The notes under the pieces were generated by a model. The model did not search any database and was not told the DNA's origin. It saw only the letters and a list, made by a program, of their open reading frames with translations. Shown piece by piece: positions 31,659 to 40,046 of a stretch of 64,000 nt of DNA; positions within the stretch are counted from its first letter, which is position 1; each line of letters starts with the position of its first letter. Made by a program: the position numbers and the translations under genes. Origin of the DNA: an uncultured Bacteroidales bacterium (GTDB lineage: Bacteria; Bacteroidota; Bacteroidia; Bacteroidales; F082); contig ONFO01000012.1 of assembly GCA_900317155.1 (NCBI GenBank), positions 1 to 64,000 on the forward strand, written 5' to 3'.

Positions 31659-34001
31659 ATGAAAAGATTATTTCTCCTGTTAGGTCTTTTGGTTTCTCTT
31701 TTTGCCCAAGCCCAACAAACACATATCTCTGGTTTCGTCAGCGATGCCAACGACGGCGAGCGCATCATCGGAGCCAATGTCTTTCTGCAAGACCGCACAA
31801 AAGGCGTGGCCACCGACCAAAAGGGTTATTTCAACCTTGCTGTGGAACTGCCTGCCACACTTTGCATTTCGTGCATAGGCTACGAAGAAAAGTGCCTCAA
31901 GGTGGACCGTACCGATGAGCCACTGCAAATCCATTTGAAACCTTTGACTGAAACCCTTCAATCCGTCGAGGTCAGCGCCTCTCGCATTGAGCGAAGAACA
32001 AGCTTCAACACCTTGACCCTCAATGCCAAGAGCATTGACCAACTGCCCACCCTTGGCAGTCGCCCCGACATCATCAAGGCGGCGCAACAATTGCCTGGCA
32101 TCGAAGCAGCCACCGAAGCCTCCAGCCTGATGATCGTGCGTGGTGGCAATCCTGGAGAGAACCTTTACATGCTCGACAATGTGCCGCTTATCTATGTCAA
32201 CCACTTGGGCGGCTTTATGTCGGTGTTCAACTCCGAGATGATCAACACCATGGACATCTACAAAGGCGGCTTTCCTGCCCGCTATGGCGGCAAACTTTCC
32301 TCCATCGTCGACCTCACCGCCAAGAAAGGCGACCCCACCAAGCTGAAAGGCTCGCTCAGCGCAGGTCTCACCGACTTGGCCTTTGCCGTGGAAGGTCCTG
32401 GCGGGCTGAAGAACTCCAGCTTTATCATCACGGGCCGCAAGACCCTCACGGAGGCGTTGCTTTACATTGCCAGCCAAATCAGCAAAGAGCAAGGCGGACA
32501 AGACTACAATATAGCCTACGGCTTCCACGACATCAACGCCAAATACACTTGGGCACCCGATGCCAAAAACAGCTTCGCTTTCAACATCTATGAGGGCGAC
32601 GACTACATGCGCATCTGGAAGAACAAGAGGGAGAACGGCGACATTGAGCGCAACAGCATCGGCAACATCTGGGGCAATCTGCTCGTCTCGGGACAATGGA
32701 ACAGCGCGGTCAGCTCACGGCTTTTCATGGCCAATACCTTGTCGTTCACGCAATACCGCCTGAAGAACAACATGAAGGCCTACCTTAGAAACGACGTTGA
32801 CACGACCGATTTCTTTGTCAAGACCTCTTCACGTGTCAGTGATGTTTCGCTCCGTTCCGACTGGAAGTTCTTTGTCAGCAATACCTACACCTTGGAATAT
32901 GGCCTGCAAAGCTCCTATCTCAACTATCGTCCCAACCACTTCACCAGCAGCTTCTCTGAAACCAACTTGCCCGATGTTTCGAGCGTGTTCGACAACTCGC
33001 TATATTTGGACAACAAACTGAAGTTCGGCAATTGGTTCAATGGCTCCATCGGCTTGAGAGCGAATAGTTTTGTGAACAAAGGGTATCATCACTTCGCTTG
33101 GGAACCAAGGATGAACCTCAACTTCAACATCGGGCAAAGCACCATCAACCTGACCGCCATGCGCGTCACGCAGAACGCCCACCTCATGATGACGCCAAGC
33201 TCCATCATGAACAACGAGGTGTGGATTCCTGCCGATGCCCGCATCAAGCCTGCCACCTCTGACCAAGCCTCAATCGGCTGGCAGCGAGGTTTTTGGCAAG
33301 ACCACATCAGCGTGGAAATCGACGCCTACTACAAGTTGCTCCGCGACCTGGCCACCTACCGCGAAGGCTACAGCACCCTCCTCGGCGACTCCGACTGGCG
33401 CAACAAAGTGGAAGCGGGCGGCAAGGGCAAGTCGTATGGCGTTGAAATGATGACGCGCTTCAACTTCAACCGTTTGGACGGCTACGTGGGCTACACTTGG
33501 TCGCATACCACGCGGCAGTTCGACCACATCAACAACGGTAAGGAATATGTGTTTGAGTACGACCGCCCACATTCCGTCAATATCAATGTGAACTATCAAC
33601 TGACGGAGCGTTGGTCGCTGAGTGCCTTGTGGACCTATCAGACGGGATTGCCTTACACACCCGTCATCGGGGTGCAGAACACACCTGTCATGACGCCTGA
33701 AGGCGATGTGCATTTTGAGCAAACCAACATCTACGGTGAACGCAACAGTGCCAGAATGCGCGACTACCACCGCCTCGACTTGGCTGCCAAGTTCAAGACC
33801 AAGACCGAGAAAGGCCGCAAAGCCGAATGGACCTTCTCGATTTACAATGTATATTGCCGACAGAATCCGTACTATTACTACTACGGCGACCCAAAAGGCG
33901 ACCCGTTGTATTGGAACCAGTTCCCCGACGAGCCGCAAACGCTATGGCAGCGGACTTTCTTCCCGATTATTCCGTCGTTTTCTTATAAGGTGTGGTTTTA
34001 A
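31659..34001 (+). CDS. TonB-dependent receptor with N-terminal carboxypeptidase-like domain
   Basis: This 780-residue outer membrane protein has a signal peptide (residues 1-19, LFAQAQ). It then has a CarboxypepD_reg-like domain (about 22-105, HISGFVSDANDGERIIGAN), a plug domain (about 120-230, with GGNPGENLYMLDNVPLIYVNH and GGFPARYGGKLSSIVD), and a 22-strand-type barrel ending PSFSYKVWF with a terminal aromatic residue. It imports a large substrate with energy from TonB, together with the DUF4249 lipoprotein upstream. It is shorter than SusC proteins and no SusD is present, so polysaccharide uptake is unlikely; metal chelates, peptides or small organic ligands are possible. Confidence 0.92.
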   Translation: MKRLFLLLGLLVSLFAQAQQTHISGFVSDANDGERIIGANVFLQDRTKGVATDQKGYFNLAVELPATLCISCIGYEEKCLKVDRTDEPLQIHLKPLTETLQSVEVSASRIERRTSFNTLTLNAKSIDQLPTLGSRPDIIKAAQQLPGIEAATEASSLMIVRGGNPGENLYMLDNVPLIYVNHLGGFMSVFNSEMINTMDIYKGGFPARYGGKLSSIVDLTAKKGDPTKLKGSLSAGLTDLAFAVEGPGGLKNSSFIITGRKTLTEALLYIASQISKEQGGQDYNIAYGFHDINAKYTWAPDAKNSFAFNIYEGDDYMRIWKNKRENGDIERNSIGNIWGNLLVSGQWNSAVSSRLFMANTLSFTQYRLKNNMKAYLRNDVDTTDFFVKTSSRVSDVSLRSDWKFFVSNTYTLEYGLQSSYLNYRPNHFTSSFSETNLPDVSSVFDNSLYLDNKLKFGNWFNGSIGLRANSFVNKGYHHFAWEPRMNLNFNIGQSTINLTAMRVTQNAHLMMTPSSIMNNEVWIPADARIKPATSDQASIGWQRGFWQDHISVEIDAYYKLLRDLATYREGYSTLLGDSDWRNKVEAGGKGKSYGVEMMTRFNFNRLDGYVGYTWSHTTRQFDHINNGKEYVFEYDRPHSVNINVNYQLTERWSLSALWTYQTGLPYTPVIGVQNTPVMTPEGDVHFEQTNIYGERNSARMRDYHRLDLAAKFKTKTEKGRKAEWTFSIYNVYCRQNPYYYYYGDPKGDPLYWNQFPDEPQTLWQRTFFPIIPSFSYKVWF

Positions 34002-34025
34002 AACATCTACTTCCCACTTTTTTTC

Positions 34026-34034
34026 TATTTTTGC
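34026..34034 (+). promoter_or_regulatory. -7 element for asd
   Basis: TATTTTTGC is a perfect -7 match, 24 bases before the ATG at 34059. Confidence 0.6.
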
Positions 34035-34058
34035 GCTCAATTATTGGAGAACAAAAAA

Positions 34059-35048
34059 ATGAAAATCGCAGTGGTGGGAGCCACCGGACTGGTCGGCTCG
34101 AAGATGCTTCAAGTGCTTGATGAACAGAAAGTTCGCATAGATGAATTGATTGTGGCAGCCTCGGAACGCTCCGTGGGCAAGGAAATCGTTTTCCAAGGCA
34201 AGACCCATAAAGTGGTCAGTGTAGATGATGCCATCGCTGCCCGTCCCGACATTGCCATATTCTCGGCGGGAGCATCGGCATCGAAACAATATGTCCCGCG
34301 TTTTGCCGAACAAGGCACCTTTGTTGTCGACAACAGCTCGGCCTGGCGTATGGAAAAAGATGTGCCATTGGTCGTCCCCGAAATCAATGCCGACACCATT
34401 ACGAAAGACACACATATCATCGCCAACCCCAACTGCTCTACCATACAGATGGTGATGGCCTTGGCCCCCATCCACAAAGCCTACGGCATCAAACGCATTG
34501 TCGTCAGCACCTACCAAAGCGTCTCGGGCAGCGGCCAAAAAGGTGTCAACCAACTGAAGGCCGAACGCGCTGGCGCGAGTGGCACGACTTGCTATCCCCA
34601 CCCAATTGACCTTAACATCCTGCCCCACATCGATACCTTCCTCGACAACGGCTATACCAAAGAGGAGATGAAGATGGTCAACGAAACGCGCAAGATCCTT
34701 CGCGACGAGCACATCGCCGTCACATCTACCACGGTGCGTGTGCCCGTGTGGGGCGGCCACAGTGAAGCCGTCAATGTGGAGACAGAAAAGCCATTTGAAA
34801 TCGACGATGTCCGCAGATTGATGGCTGCCATGACTGGCGTGGTGGTGCAAGACGACCTAGCCAACAACATTTATCCGATGCCTCTCTATGCCGAAGGCAA
34901 GGACGAGGTCTTCGTGGGTCGCATCCGCCGTGACTTCTCGGTGGAGAACGGCCTCAATTTTTGGTGCGTGGCCGACAATCTCCGCAAAGGCGCTGCCACG
35001 AATGCGGTGCAAATCGCCAAATATTTAATAGAAACGAAACTTGTATAA
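34059..35048 (+). CDS. asd: Aspartate-semialdehyde dehydrogenase
   Basis: This 329-residue enzyme reduces aspartyl phosphate to aspartate semialdehyde with NADPH, the branch point to lysine/diaminopimelate, threonine and methionine. Visible are the nucleotide-binding start VAVVGATGLVGSKML-like (MKIAVVGATGLVG), the active-site cysteine in NPNCSTIQM (near residue 128), SVSGSGQKG and the HSEAVNVE region. I use the ATG at 34059; the longer frame has a TTG five codons earlier. It has its own promoter and is unrelated to the receptor gene upstream. Confidence 0.95.
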   Translation: MKIAVVGATGLVGSKMLQVLDEQKVRIDELIVAASERSVGKEIVFQGKTHKVVSVDDAIAARPDIAIFSAGASASKQYVPRFAEQGTFVVDNSSAWRMEKDVPLVVPEINADTITKDTHIIANPNCSTIQMVMALAPIHKAYGIKRIVVSTYQSVSGSGQKGVNQLKAERAGASGTTCYPHPIDLNILPHIDTFLDNGYTKEEMKMVNETRKILRDEHIAVTSTTVRVPVWGGHSEAVNVETEKPFEIDDVRRLMAAMTGVVVQDDLANNIYPMPLYAEGKDEVFVGRIRRDFSVENGLNFWCVADNLRKGAATNAVQIAKYLIETKLV

Positions 35049-35060
35049 TTAGGAATTCGG

Positions 35061-35116
35061 GATGCTGAATGGCCTACCGGACCCATCATTCAGCATTCAT
35101 CATTCATCATTCAAAG
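35061..35116. repeat. Short inverted and direct repeats (family H)
   Basis: ATGCTGAATG (35062-35071) and CATTCAGCAT (35087-35096) are perfect complements, followed by CATTCATC-type direct repeats up to the ribF start codon. This is a hairpin followed by repeats in the leader of ribF. Confidence 0.6.
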
Positions 35117-36061
35117 ATGAAAGTTTTCAGAAACATCATAGAAGCTAGAAATATCCCCCACGCCGTGGTCACCATCGGCACCTTCGATGGCGTCCACCTT
35201 GGGCACCAGGCCATCTTCAACAAGATGAAGACCTTGGCACAAGGCATCGGCGGCGAGACGGTTGTGGTTACTTTCAGTCCGCATCCTCGTCAGGTACTCA
35301 ATATCGACTGCTCCAACCTGCGTTTCCTCTGCACGCCCGAGGAAAAACTCAAGAAATTTGAGGAGTTCGGCATCGACAACGTGGTCATCATCAACTTCAC
35401 GAAAGAATTCTCACGCACACCATCGGAGGTGTTCATCAAGGACTACATCATCGACAACATCAAGCCTGCCTATATAGTAGTCGGCTACGACCATCACTTT
35501 GGCAAGAACCGGATGGGCGACTTTAGCCTACTCAACGACATGAAGCTGAAATATGGCTTCAAGGTGGAACGCGTTGCCGCACAGGATGTTGAGAACATCG
35601 CCATTAGCTCCACAAAGATTCGTAACGCCCTTGCCACGGGCAACGTGAAGCGTGCCAACCAACTGTTGGGCTACACCTATTCCGTCACTGCCGAAGTCGT
35701 GGTGGGCAACAAGATTGGGCGCACATTGGGCTTCCCAACGGCCAACCTTGAGTTGCCGAGGGAATACATGCTCATCAGCAACCGGGGTGTGTATGCCTGC
35801 CTCGTCGACTACGAAGGCAAGACCTACAAGGCCATGGCCAACATCGGGCACCGGCCCACCATCGGCGATCGCAGCGAGGACAATCCCATCATCGAGGTCA
35901 ACCTGTTCGACTTCGACGGCGACCTTTACGGCAAACAGATTCATGTGCGCTTCATCGACCGCATCCGTGATGAGGAGAAGTTTGAGGGGTTGGACGAGTT
36001 GAAAGCCCAGTTGGAACAAGATAAGAAAGCAGTTTTGAACCTATTAAACCATGACCATTGA
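35117..36061 (+). CDS. ribF: Bifunctional riboflavin kinase/FAD synthetase
   Basis: This 314-residue enzyme makes FMN from riboflavin and FAD from FMN. The N-terminal adenylyltransferase domain has TIGTFDGVHLGHQ, VTFSPHPRQV and GYDHHFGKNRMGD; the C-terminal flavokinase has GRTLGFPTANLE and ANIGHRPTIG. The start is at the ATG at 35117, since the longer frame reads through the leader repeats. The final residues NHDH and the stop codon are encoded by the family B palindrome at 36049-36122. Confidence 0.95.
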   Translation: MKVFRNIIEARNIPHAVVTIGTFDGVHLGHQAIFNKMKTLAQGIGGETVVVTFSPHPRQVLNIDCSNLRFLCTPEEKLKKFEEFGIDNVVIINFTKEFSRTPSEVFIKDYIIDNIKPAYIVVGYDHHFGKNRMGDFSLLNDMKLKYGFKVERVAAQDVENIAISSTKIRNALATGNVKRANQLLGYTYSVTAEVVVGNKIGRTLGFPTANLELPREYMLISNRGVYACLVDYEGKTYKAMANIGHRPTIGDRSEDNPIIEVNLFDFDGDLYGKQIHVRFIDRIRDEEKFEGLDELKAQLEQDKKAVLNLLNHDH

Positions 36062-36122
36062 CTATGACTATGACCGCTTTACGCTATGTGGAAGCGGTCA
36101 TAGTCATGGTCATAAGCCATAG
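36049..36122. repeat. 74-bp palindromic element (family B)
   Basis: The left arm runs CCATGACCATTGACTATGAC and on to GACCGCTT; the right arm AAGCGGTCATAGTCATGGTC and on is its near-complete complement. It is the same family as 30609-30680, with a different loop. It provides the last codons and the TGA stop of ribF and ends six bases before rlmH. Confidence 0.88.
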
Positions 36123-36128
36123 TAAAAA

Positions 36129-36602
36129 ATGAAAATCTTATTACTGACCATCGGCAAAACAGACGAGGACTACCTCATCACCGGCATCAAGAAATATGTG
36201 GGCCGCATTGGGCATTATGCCTCGTTTGAGATGAAAGAAATCCCTGACCCGCGTAACCGCAAGACCCTCAGCGAAGACCAACAAAAAAAAACCGAAAGTT
36301 TTCTCCTGCTACAACAACTACAGCCTGGCGACCAAGTCATCCTTTTGGACGAAAACGGCAAGCAATTCACTTCAGTAGAGTTTTCAGAACACCTTGAAAA
36401 GCAGATGGCTTCTGGCGCAAAAAGGTTGGTATTCATCATTGGCGGACCTTACGGTTTCGCGCAAGAAATCTACGACCGCGCCAATGCTAAGATATCGCTC
36501 TCACTCATGACCTTCAGCCACCAAATGGTACGGCTTATCTTTGTCGAGCAACTTTACCGCGCTTTCACCATCTTGAAAGGTGAGCCCTATCATCATCAAT
36601 AA
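36129..36602 (+). CDS. rlmH: 23S rRNA pseudouridine-1915 N3-methyltransferase
   Basis: This 157-residue SPOUT-class methyltransferase methylates pseudouridine 1915 in helix 69 of 23S rRNA in the assembled ribosome. The length is exactly that of the family. Motifs are LLLTIGKT, FLLLQQLQPGDQVILLDENG, the knot segment FIIGGPYGF, LSLMTFSHQMVRLIFVEQLYRA and the C-terminal PYHHQ. It is probably cotranscribed with ribF through the palindrome. Confidence 0.97.
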   Translation: MKILLLTIGKTDEDYLITGIKKYVGRIGHYASFEMKEIPDPRNRKTLSEDQQKKTESFLLLQQLQPGDQVILLDENGKQFTSVEFSEHLEKQMASGAKRLVFIIGGPYGFAQEIYDRANAKISLSLMTFSHQMVRLIFVEQLYRAFTILKGEPYHHQ

Positions 36603-36631
36603 TAAAACAGCAATAAAATCGTTTAATTAGC

Positions 36632-37465
36632 ATGAAAACAATTAAAACCATACTCATCCTTTGTGCAGCACTTTGCTTTGCCACTTCTTGTAAAAAAGAA
36701 GTCGACATGACCCTCAAACAAAAGACCGTCTTTGAGAATGCCGACATCCGTGAAATTGAAGTCAGCGACGGCTGGCAAGTGACCGTTGTGGCCGACAGTT
36801 GCACCTATGTGGAACTGGCCTATTCCGCTTATCTGGAGCCCTATGTGAAGGCCAAAATGAACGACAACCGCTTCGAACTTGGTTTTATGTTGAAGACCTT
36901 CAACGCCATCAACTCCGAGTTTCGAGCCACCTTACACTTGCACCAACTCGAAAAAATTGATGCCAAGACTGCCTCAAAAGTCACTTTCACAGGCTCATAT
37001 ATAGGAGAACGAATCTATGTGAACCTGAGCGATGCTTCCTCATGCAATGCCTTGACTTACATGGGCGACAAATGCGAAATCGTGATGGATGCAGCTTCAA
37101 AACTGCTCGATTTCCAATTTGACGGTACAACATGCATAGCCACATTAACAAAATCCTCACAGTTCAACGGAAGAATCCATGCCACCGAGCTGCTCAACGT
37201 GAACTTAAGCGACAACTCACGATTCATCAATCGCGGAGGCGAAACAGCCAAAGCCGAAATAAAACTACGCGAAGGCAGTTTGCTAAACATGATTGAAACT
37301 CAAGTGAATAAGCTATATGCTGAGCTCTCTGAAGCCTCCGAAGCCACAGTCTGGGTGACTGAATATCTAAAAGCCACCTTGAATGACGCCTCCACTTTAT
37401 ATTACAAAGGCAATCCGCTAAAGGATTTGGCTTGCCACGACAATTCTGAAGTCAAGCCCTTGTAG
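36632..37465 (+). CDS. DUF2807 (head GIN domain) lipoprotein
   Basis: This 277-residue lipoprotein (lipobox FATSC) has a right-handed parallel beta-helix of DUF2807 type: repeated short strands ending in hydrophobic residues (FTGSYIGERIYVNLSDASSC, GRIHATELLNVNLSDNSRF, NKLYAELSEASEATVWV). Such proteins are common on the Bacteroidota surface or periplasm; the fold suggests binding or adhesion, but no role is established. It begins 30 bases after rlmH and may share its transcript. Confidence 0.85.
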   Translation: MKTIKTILILCAALCFATSCKKEVDMTLKQKTVFENADIREIEVSDGWQVTVVADSCTYVELAYSAYLEPYVKAKMNDNRFELGFMLKTFNAINSEFRATLHLHQLEKIDAKTASKVTFTGSYIGERIYVNLSDASSCNALTYMGDKCEIVMDAASKLLDFQFDGTTCIATLTKSSQFNGRIHATELLNVNLSDNSRFINRGGETAKAEIKLREGSLLNMIETQVNKLYAELSEASEATVWVTEYLKATLNDASTLYYKGNPLKDLACHDNSEVKPL

Positions 37466-37524
37466 TTTTGGCTTGATATTTGCTAATTTTCGCCTCCGTT
37501 GCGTTGTGCAACACAAATTATTAC

Positions 37525-37533
37525 TAATTTTGT
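37525..37533 (+). promoter_or_regulatory. -7 element for the DUF4468/HMG-CoA reductase unit
   Basis: TAATTTTGT, 19 bases before the ATG at 37553. Confidence 0.55.
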
Positions 37534-37552
37534 AACCAAATTGTTTTAGAAA

Positions 37553-38092
37553 ATGAAAAGATTAGCACTGTTATTCGTCGCCATCCTGTTCGCGACCGCC
37601 ACTTTTGCCCAGTCAAACGAACCTTCCAAGTTGCCCATTGACCCAAAGACGGGAAAAATCACTTTCCGTAAAGTCATCAGCAACACTATAGGCTCTCAGG
37701 ATGAGGTATTTAACCGTATCTATAGCGGCTTTATGAACACCTACTACAAGAGTCCTTCCACCATCCTCCAGCAAAACGACGGACGCACCCTTAAAGGCAA
37801 ACACCAATTCCAATTGGACAACGGCGACGCAGTGAAGTCGAAATGGCCTTGGATTACCTACTATTTCACCATCGAGGTGCGCGAAGGCCGCGTGCGCTAT
37901 ACCCTCACCGACTTCATGCAGAAGACCCAATCCAACCACCCTTGTGAAGAATGGATGAATAAGGAAGATCCTATGTATCAACCTATTTGGGATAGCTATC
38001 TGAACCAAATCGCTGCCTTTGCAGAGGATTGGGGACAAAAATTTGAGGAGAGTCTCGTGCCTGAAAAAGTGTTTGAAGAAGAAGAATGGTAA
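37553..38092 (+). CDS. DUF4468 secreted protein
   Basis: This 179-residue protein has a signal peptide (MKRLALLFVAILFATATFAQ) and one DUF4468 domain (TBP-like fold): PIDPKTGKITFRKVI, a helix with NRIYSGF, the KHQFQLDNG strand, WITYYFTIEVREGRVRYTLTDF and a C-terminal helical tail rich in Glu. The function of the family is not known. It is six bases upstream of the HMG-CoA reductase gene and likely cotranscribed with it, although no functional link is evident. Confidence 0.85.
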   Translation: MKRLALLFVAILFATATFAQSNEPSKLPIDPKTGKITFRKVISNTIGSQDEVFNRIYSGFMNTYYKSPSTILQQNDGRTLKGKHQFQLDNGDAVKSKWPWITYYFTIEVREGRVRYTLTDFMQKTQSNHPCEEWMNKEDPMYQPIWDSYLNQIAAFAEDWGQKFEESLVPEKVFEEEEW

Positions 38093-38098
38093 ACTGAA

Positions 38099-39424
38099 AT
38101 GGCTACTCGCGAACGCATAAAGAAAGGCTTCTCCAAACTTCTCAAGGAAGAGAAGTTGAAGCTGATTGCCAACTACTTCGAGAACCCTGGCGAGGTCATT
38201 AGCTTGCTGAAAAGCTATTGGCATCCCGACTCGAAGCAGCAGCAATTGTTTGACGAGTTCAGCGAGAACACCATCACCAATTTCTTCATTCCCTACGGCA
38301 TCTCGCCCAATGTGACCATCAACGGCAAGGACTACGTCGTGCCCATGGTCATCGAGGAGAGTTCCGTCGTGGCAGCGGCCTCAGCTGCGGCCAAGTTTTG
38401 GGGCGAGCGCGGCGGCTTCCATGCTGAGGTCATCGACATGCGTAAGGTCGGACAGGTGCATTTCGGCTGGAGCGGCGACAAGGAAAAGCTGTTCGAGCTA
38501 TTCCCAAAAATCGAGAAACGCCTCTTGGCCGACACCGATGCCATGACTGAGAAAATGCGTAAACGCGGTGGTGGCATCCTTGGGATGCGGCTCATCGATT
38601 ACAGCGCACAAATCCCTGAATATTACCAGATTCGTGTGGAGTTCAACACGGGCGACGCCATGGGTGCCAATTTCATCAACTCGGCTTTGGAGCAATTTGG
38701 CCACAGCCTGCAAGACTTCTTCGCCGAACGCAACGACTTGCCCGAAGAGCTCCGCAAGGTGGAAATCATCATGACCATCCTGTCGAACAACACTCCCGAC
38801 TGTCGCGTAAAGGTTTGGGTGGAATGTCCCGTGGAAAAACTTGATGGCATCGACGAACACCTTTCAGGCGAAGAGTACGCCAAGAAATTCAAGAAAGCCG
38901 TGGATATTGCCCATATCGACACCGACCGCGCCACCACGCACAACAAAGGCATCTACAACGGCATTGATGCCGTGGTCATCGCTACGGGCAACGATTTCCG
39001 CGCCGTTGAAGCTGCTGGTCACACTTTCGCCTCGCGTAACGGACGCTATGAAAGCCTTTCATCGGTCACCCTCGATAATGGTCTCTTCCATTTCGAGCTG
39101 GAGGTGCCGATGGCTTTGGGCACCGTTGGCGGACTCACAAGTTTGCACCCGCTCGCCAAGAAAACCCTTGAACTCTTGGGCAATCCCACGGCCAAAGAGC
39201 TGATGATGATTGCTGCCACAATGGGTTTGGCCAACAACTTCTCCGCCGTGCGCTCTCTGACCACCAAGGGCATCCAAGCCGGTCACATGAAGATGCATTT
39301 GAACAACATCCTCAACCAGCTGAATGCCAGTGAAGAAGACAAGAAAAAAGCCCGCGAATATTTCAAGGACAAAACGGTGTCTTACGCAGGCGTTGAACAG
39401 TTTTTAGAAACACTCAGAAGATAG
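38099..39424 (+). CDS. mvaA: Hydroxymethylglutaryl-CoA reductase, class II
   Basis: This 441-residue enzyme converts HMG-CoA and mevalonate. It matches the class II form (as in Pseudomonas mevalonii and in Bacteroidota): the catalytic Glu in VPMVIEESSVVAA, the catalytic Lys in THNKGIYNGIDAVVIATGND, the DAMGAN segment, the Gly-rich MALGTVGGLTSLHPLAKK and the C-terminal catalytic His in QAGHMKMHL. With the kinases and decarboxylase at 40047-43800 it forms the mevalonate route to isopentenyl diphosphate, so it most likely works in the synthetic direction despite the common label 'degradative'. Confidence 0.95.
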   Translation: MATRERIKKGFSKLLKEEKLKLIANYFENPGEVISLLKSYWHPDSKQQQLFDEFSENTITNFFIPYGISPNVTINGKDYVVPMVIEESSVVAAASAAAKFWGERGGFHAEVIDMRKVGQVHFGWSGDKEKLFELFPKIEKRLLADTDAMTEKMRKRGGGILGMRLIDYSAQIPEYYQIRVEFNTGDAMGANFINSALEQFGHSLQDFFAERNDLPEELRKVEIIMTILSNNTPDCRVKVWVECPVEKLDGIDEHLSGEEYAKKFKKAVDIAHIDTDRATTHNKGIYNGIDAVVIATGNDFRAVEAAGHTFASRNGRYESLSSVTLDNGLFHFELEVPMALGTVGGLTSLHPLAKKTLELLGNPTAKELMMIAATMGLANNFSAVRSLTTKGIQAGHMKMHLNNILNQLNASEEDKKKAREYFKDKTVSYAGVEQFLETLRR

Positions 39425-39432
39425 TTTTTTCT

Positions 39433-39450
39433 CACGCAGAATCCGCAGAA
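39433..39450. repeat. Half copy of the CACGCAGAATCCGC repeat
   Basis: CACGCAGAATCCGCAGAA, the same sequence as the left end of the 39904-40032 element, in direct orientation, so the GxxExxY gene is bracketed by the two. Confidence 0.7.
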
Positions 39451-39513
39451 ATGCAAAGCATTCAACGAAGTTAAATCGCAGAAGCGCAAAGCGACAGAAT
39501 AATAAAATCAAAT

Positions 39514-39900
39514 ATGGCTACTTTCAAGAATGATCCTTTGAGCTATAAAGTAATTGGTTGCGCTTTAGAGGTTTATAAGACCTTGGGACCAGGATTATTG
39601 GAAAAAGTGTATCAAAAAGCTCTCATGAAAGAACTTGAACTCAAGGGCTTAAAGGCCGAAATGGAAGTGCCGTTTAATATTATTTACAAAGGAGATGAGA
39701 TTTGCGAAGGATTAAGGTTGGATATTTTGGTAGAAGACCAACTCATCATAGAGCTGAAATCTGTTGAAGAGCTAAATGCCATTCACTATAAACAACTTAC
39801 ATCTTATCTAAAACTTACTGGAAAGAAGGTCGGACTTTTGATAAACTTTAATGTGGATGATTTGATGGATGGGATACATAGAATTGTAAATAACTACTAA
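39514..39900 (+). CDS. GxxExxY protein (PD-(D/E)XK-like)
   Basis: This 128-residue protein has the name-giving motif GCALEVY (residues ~12-18), followed by LGPGLLEKVYQKALMKEL, the LRLDILVEDQLIIELKSVE strand-turn-strand that carries the D...ExK nuclease-like residues, and HYKQLTSYLKLTGKKVGLLINF. The family is widespread and its function is unsettled. It is often found in variable positions between unrelated genes, as here between two mevalonate-pathway genes, flanked by direct copies of CACGCAGAATCCGC. No signal peptide. Confidence 0.9.
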   Translation: MATFKNDPLSYKVIGCALEVYKTLGPGLLEKVYQKALMKELELKGLKAEMEVPFNIIYKGDEICEGLRLDILVEDQLIIELKSVEELNAIHYKQLTSYLKLTGKKVGLLINFNVDDLMDGIHRIVNNY

Positions 39901-39903
39901 TTG

Positions 39904-40032
39904 TTTCACGCAGAATCCGCTGAATTCGCAGAACGGCGATCATCGCTTTCAGCGATTTCAAGAAACGCTTGCGTTTCCATTCAAAATAAGGATCCGGTAG
40001 GCTTCATACAATTCTGCGGATTCTGCGTGCCA
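39904..40032. repeat. 129-bp inverted-repeat element after the GxxExxY gene
   Basis: The left end CACGCAGAATCCGCTGAATT and right end AATTCTGCGGATTCTGCGTG are 20-base complements with one mismatch. Inside are smaller palindromes (AAACGCTTGCGTTT, GCGATCATCGC). No reading frame inside. It resembles a small non-autonomous element. Confidence 0.8.
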
Positions 40033-40046
40033 AAAATAGCTTCTAT

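Noticed and set aside
31680..32696. A 338-codon minus-strand frame inside the TonB receptor gene
   Set aside because: It is a shadow of the GC-rich third-position pattern of the receptor gene, with no start context and no recognisable domain.
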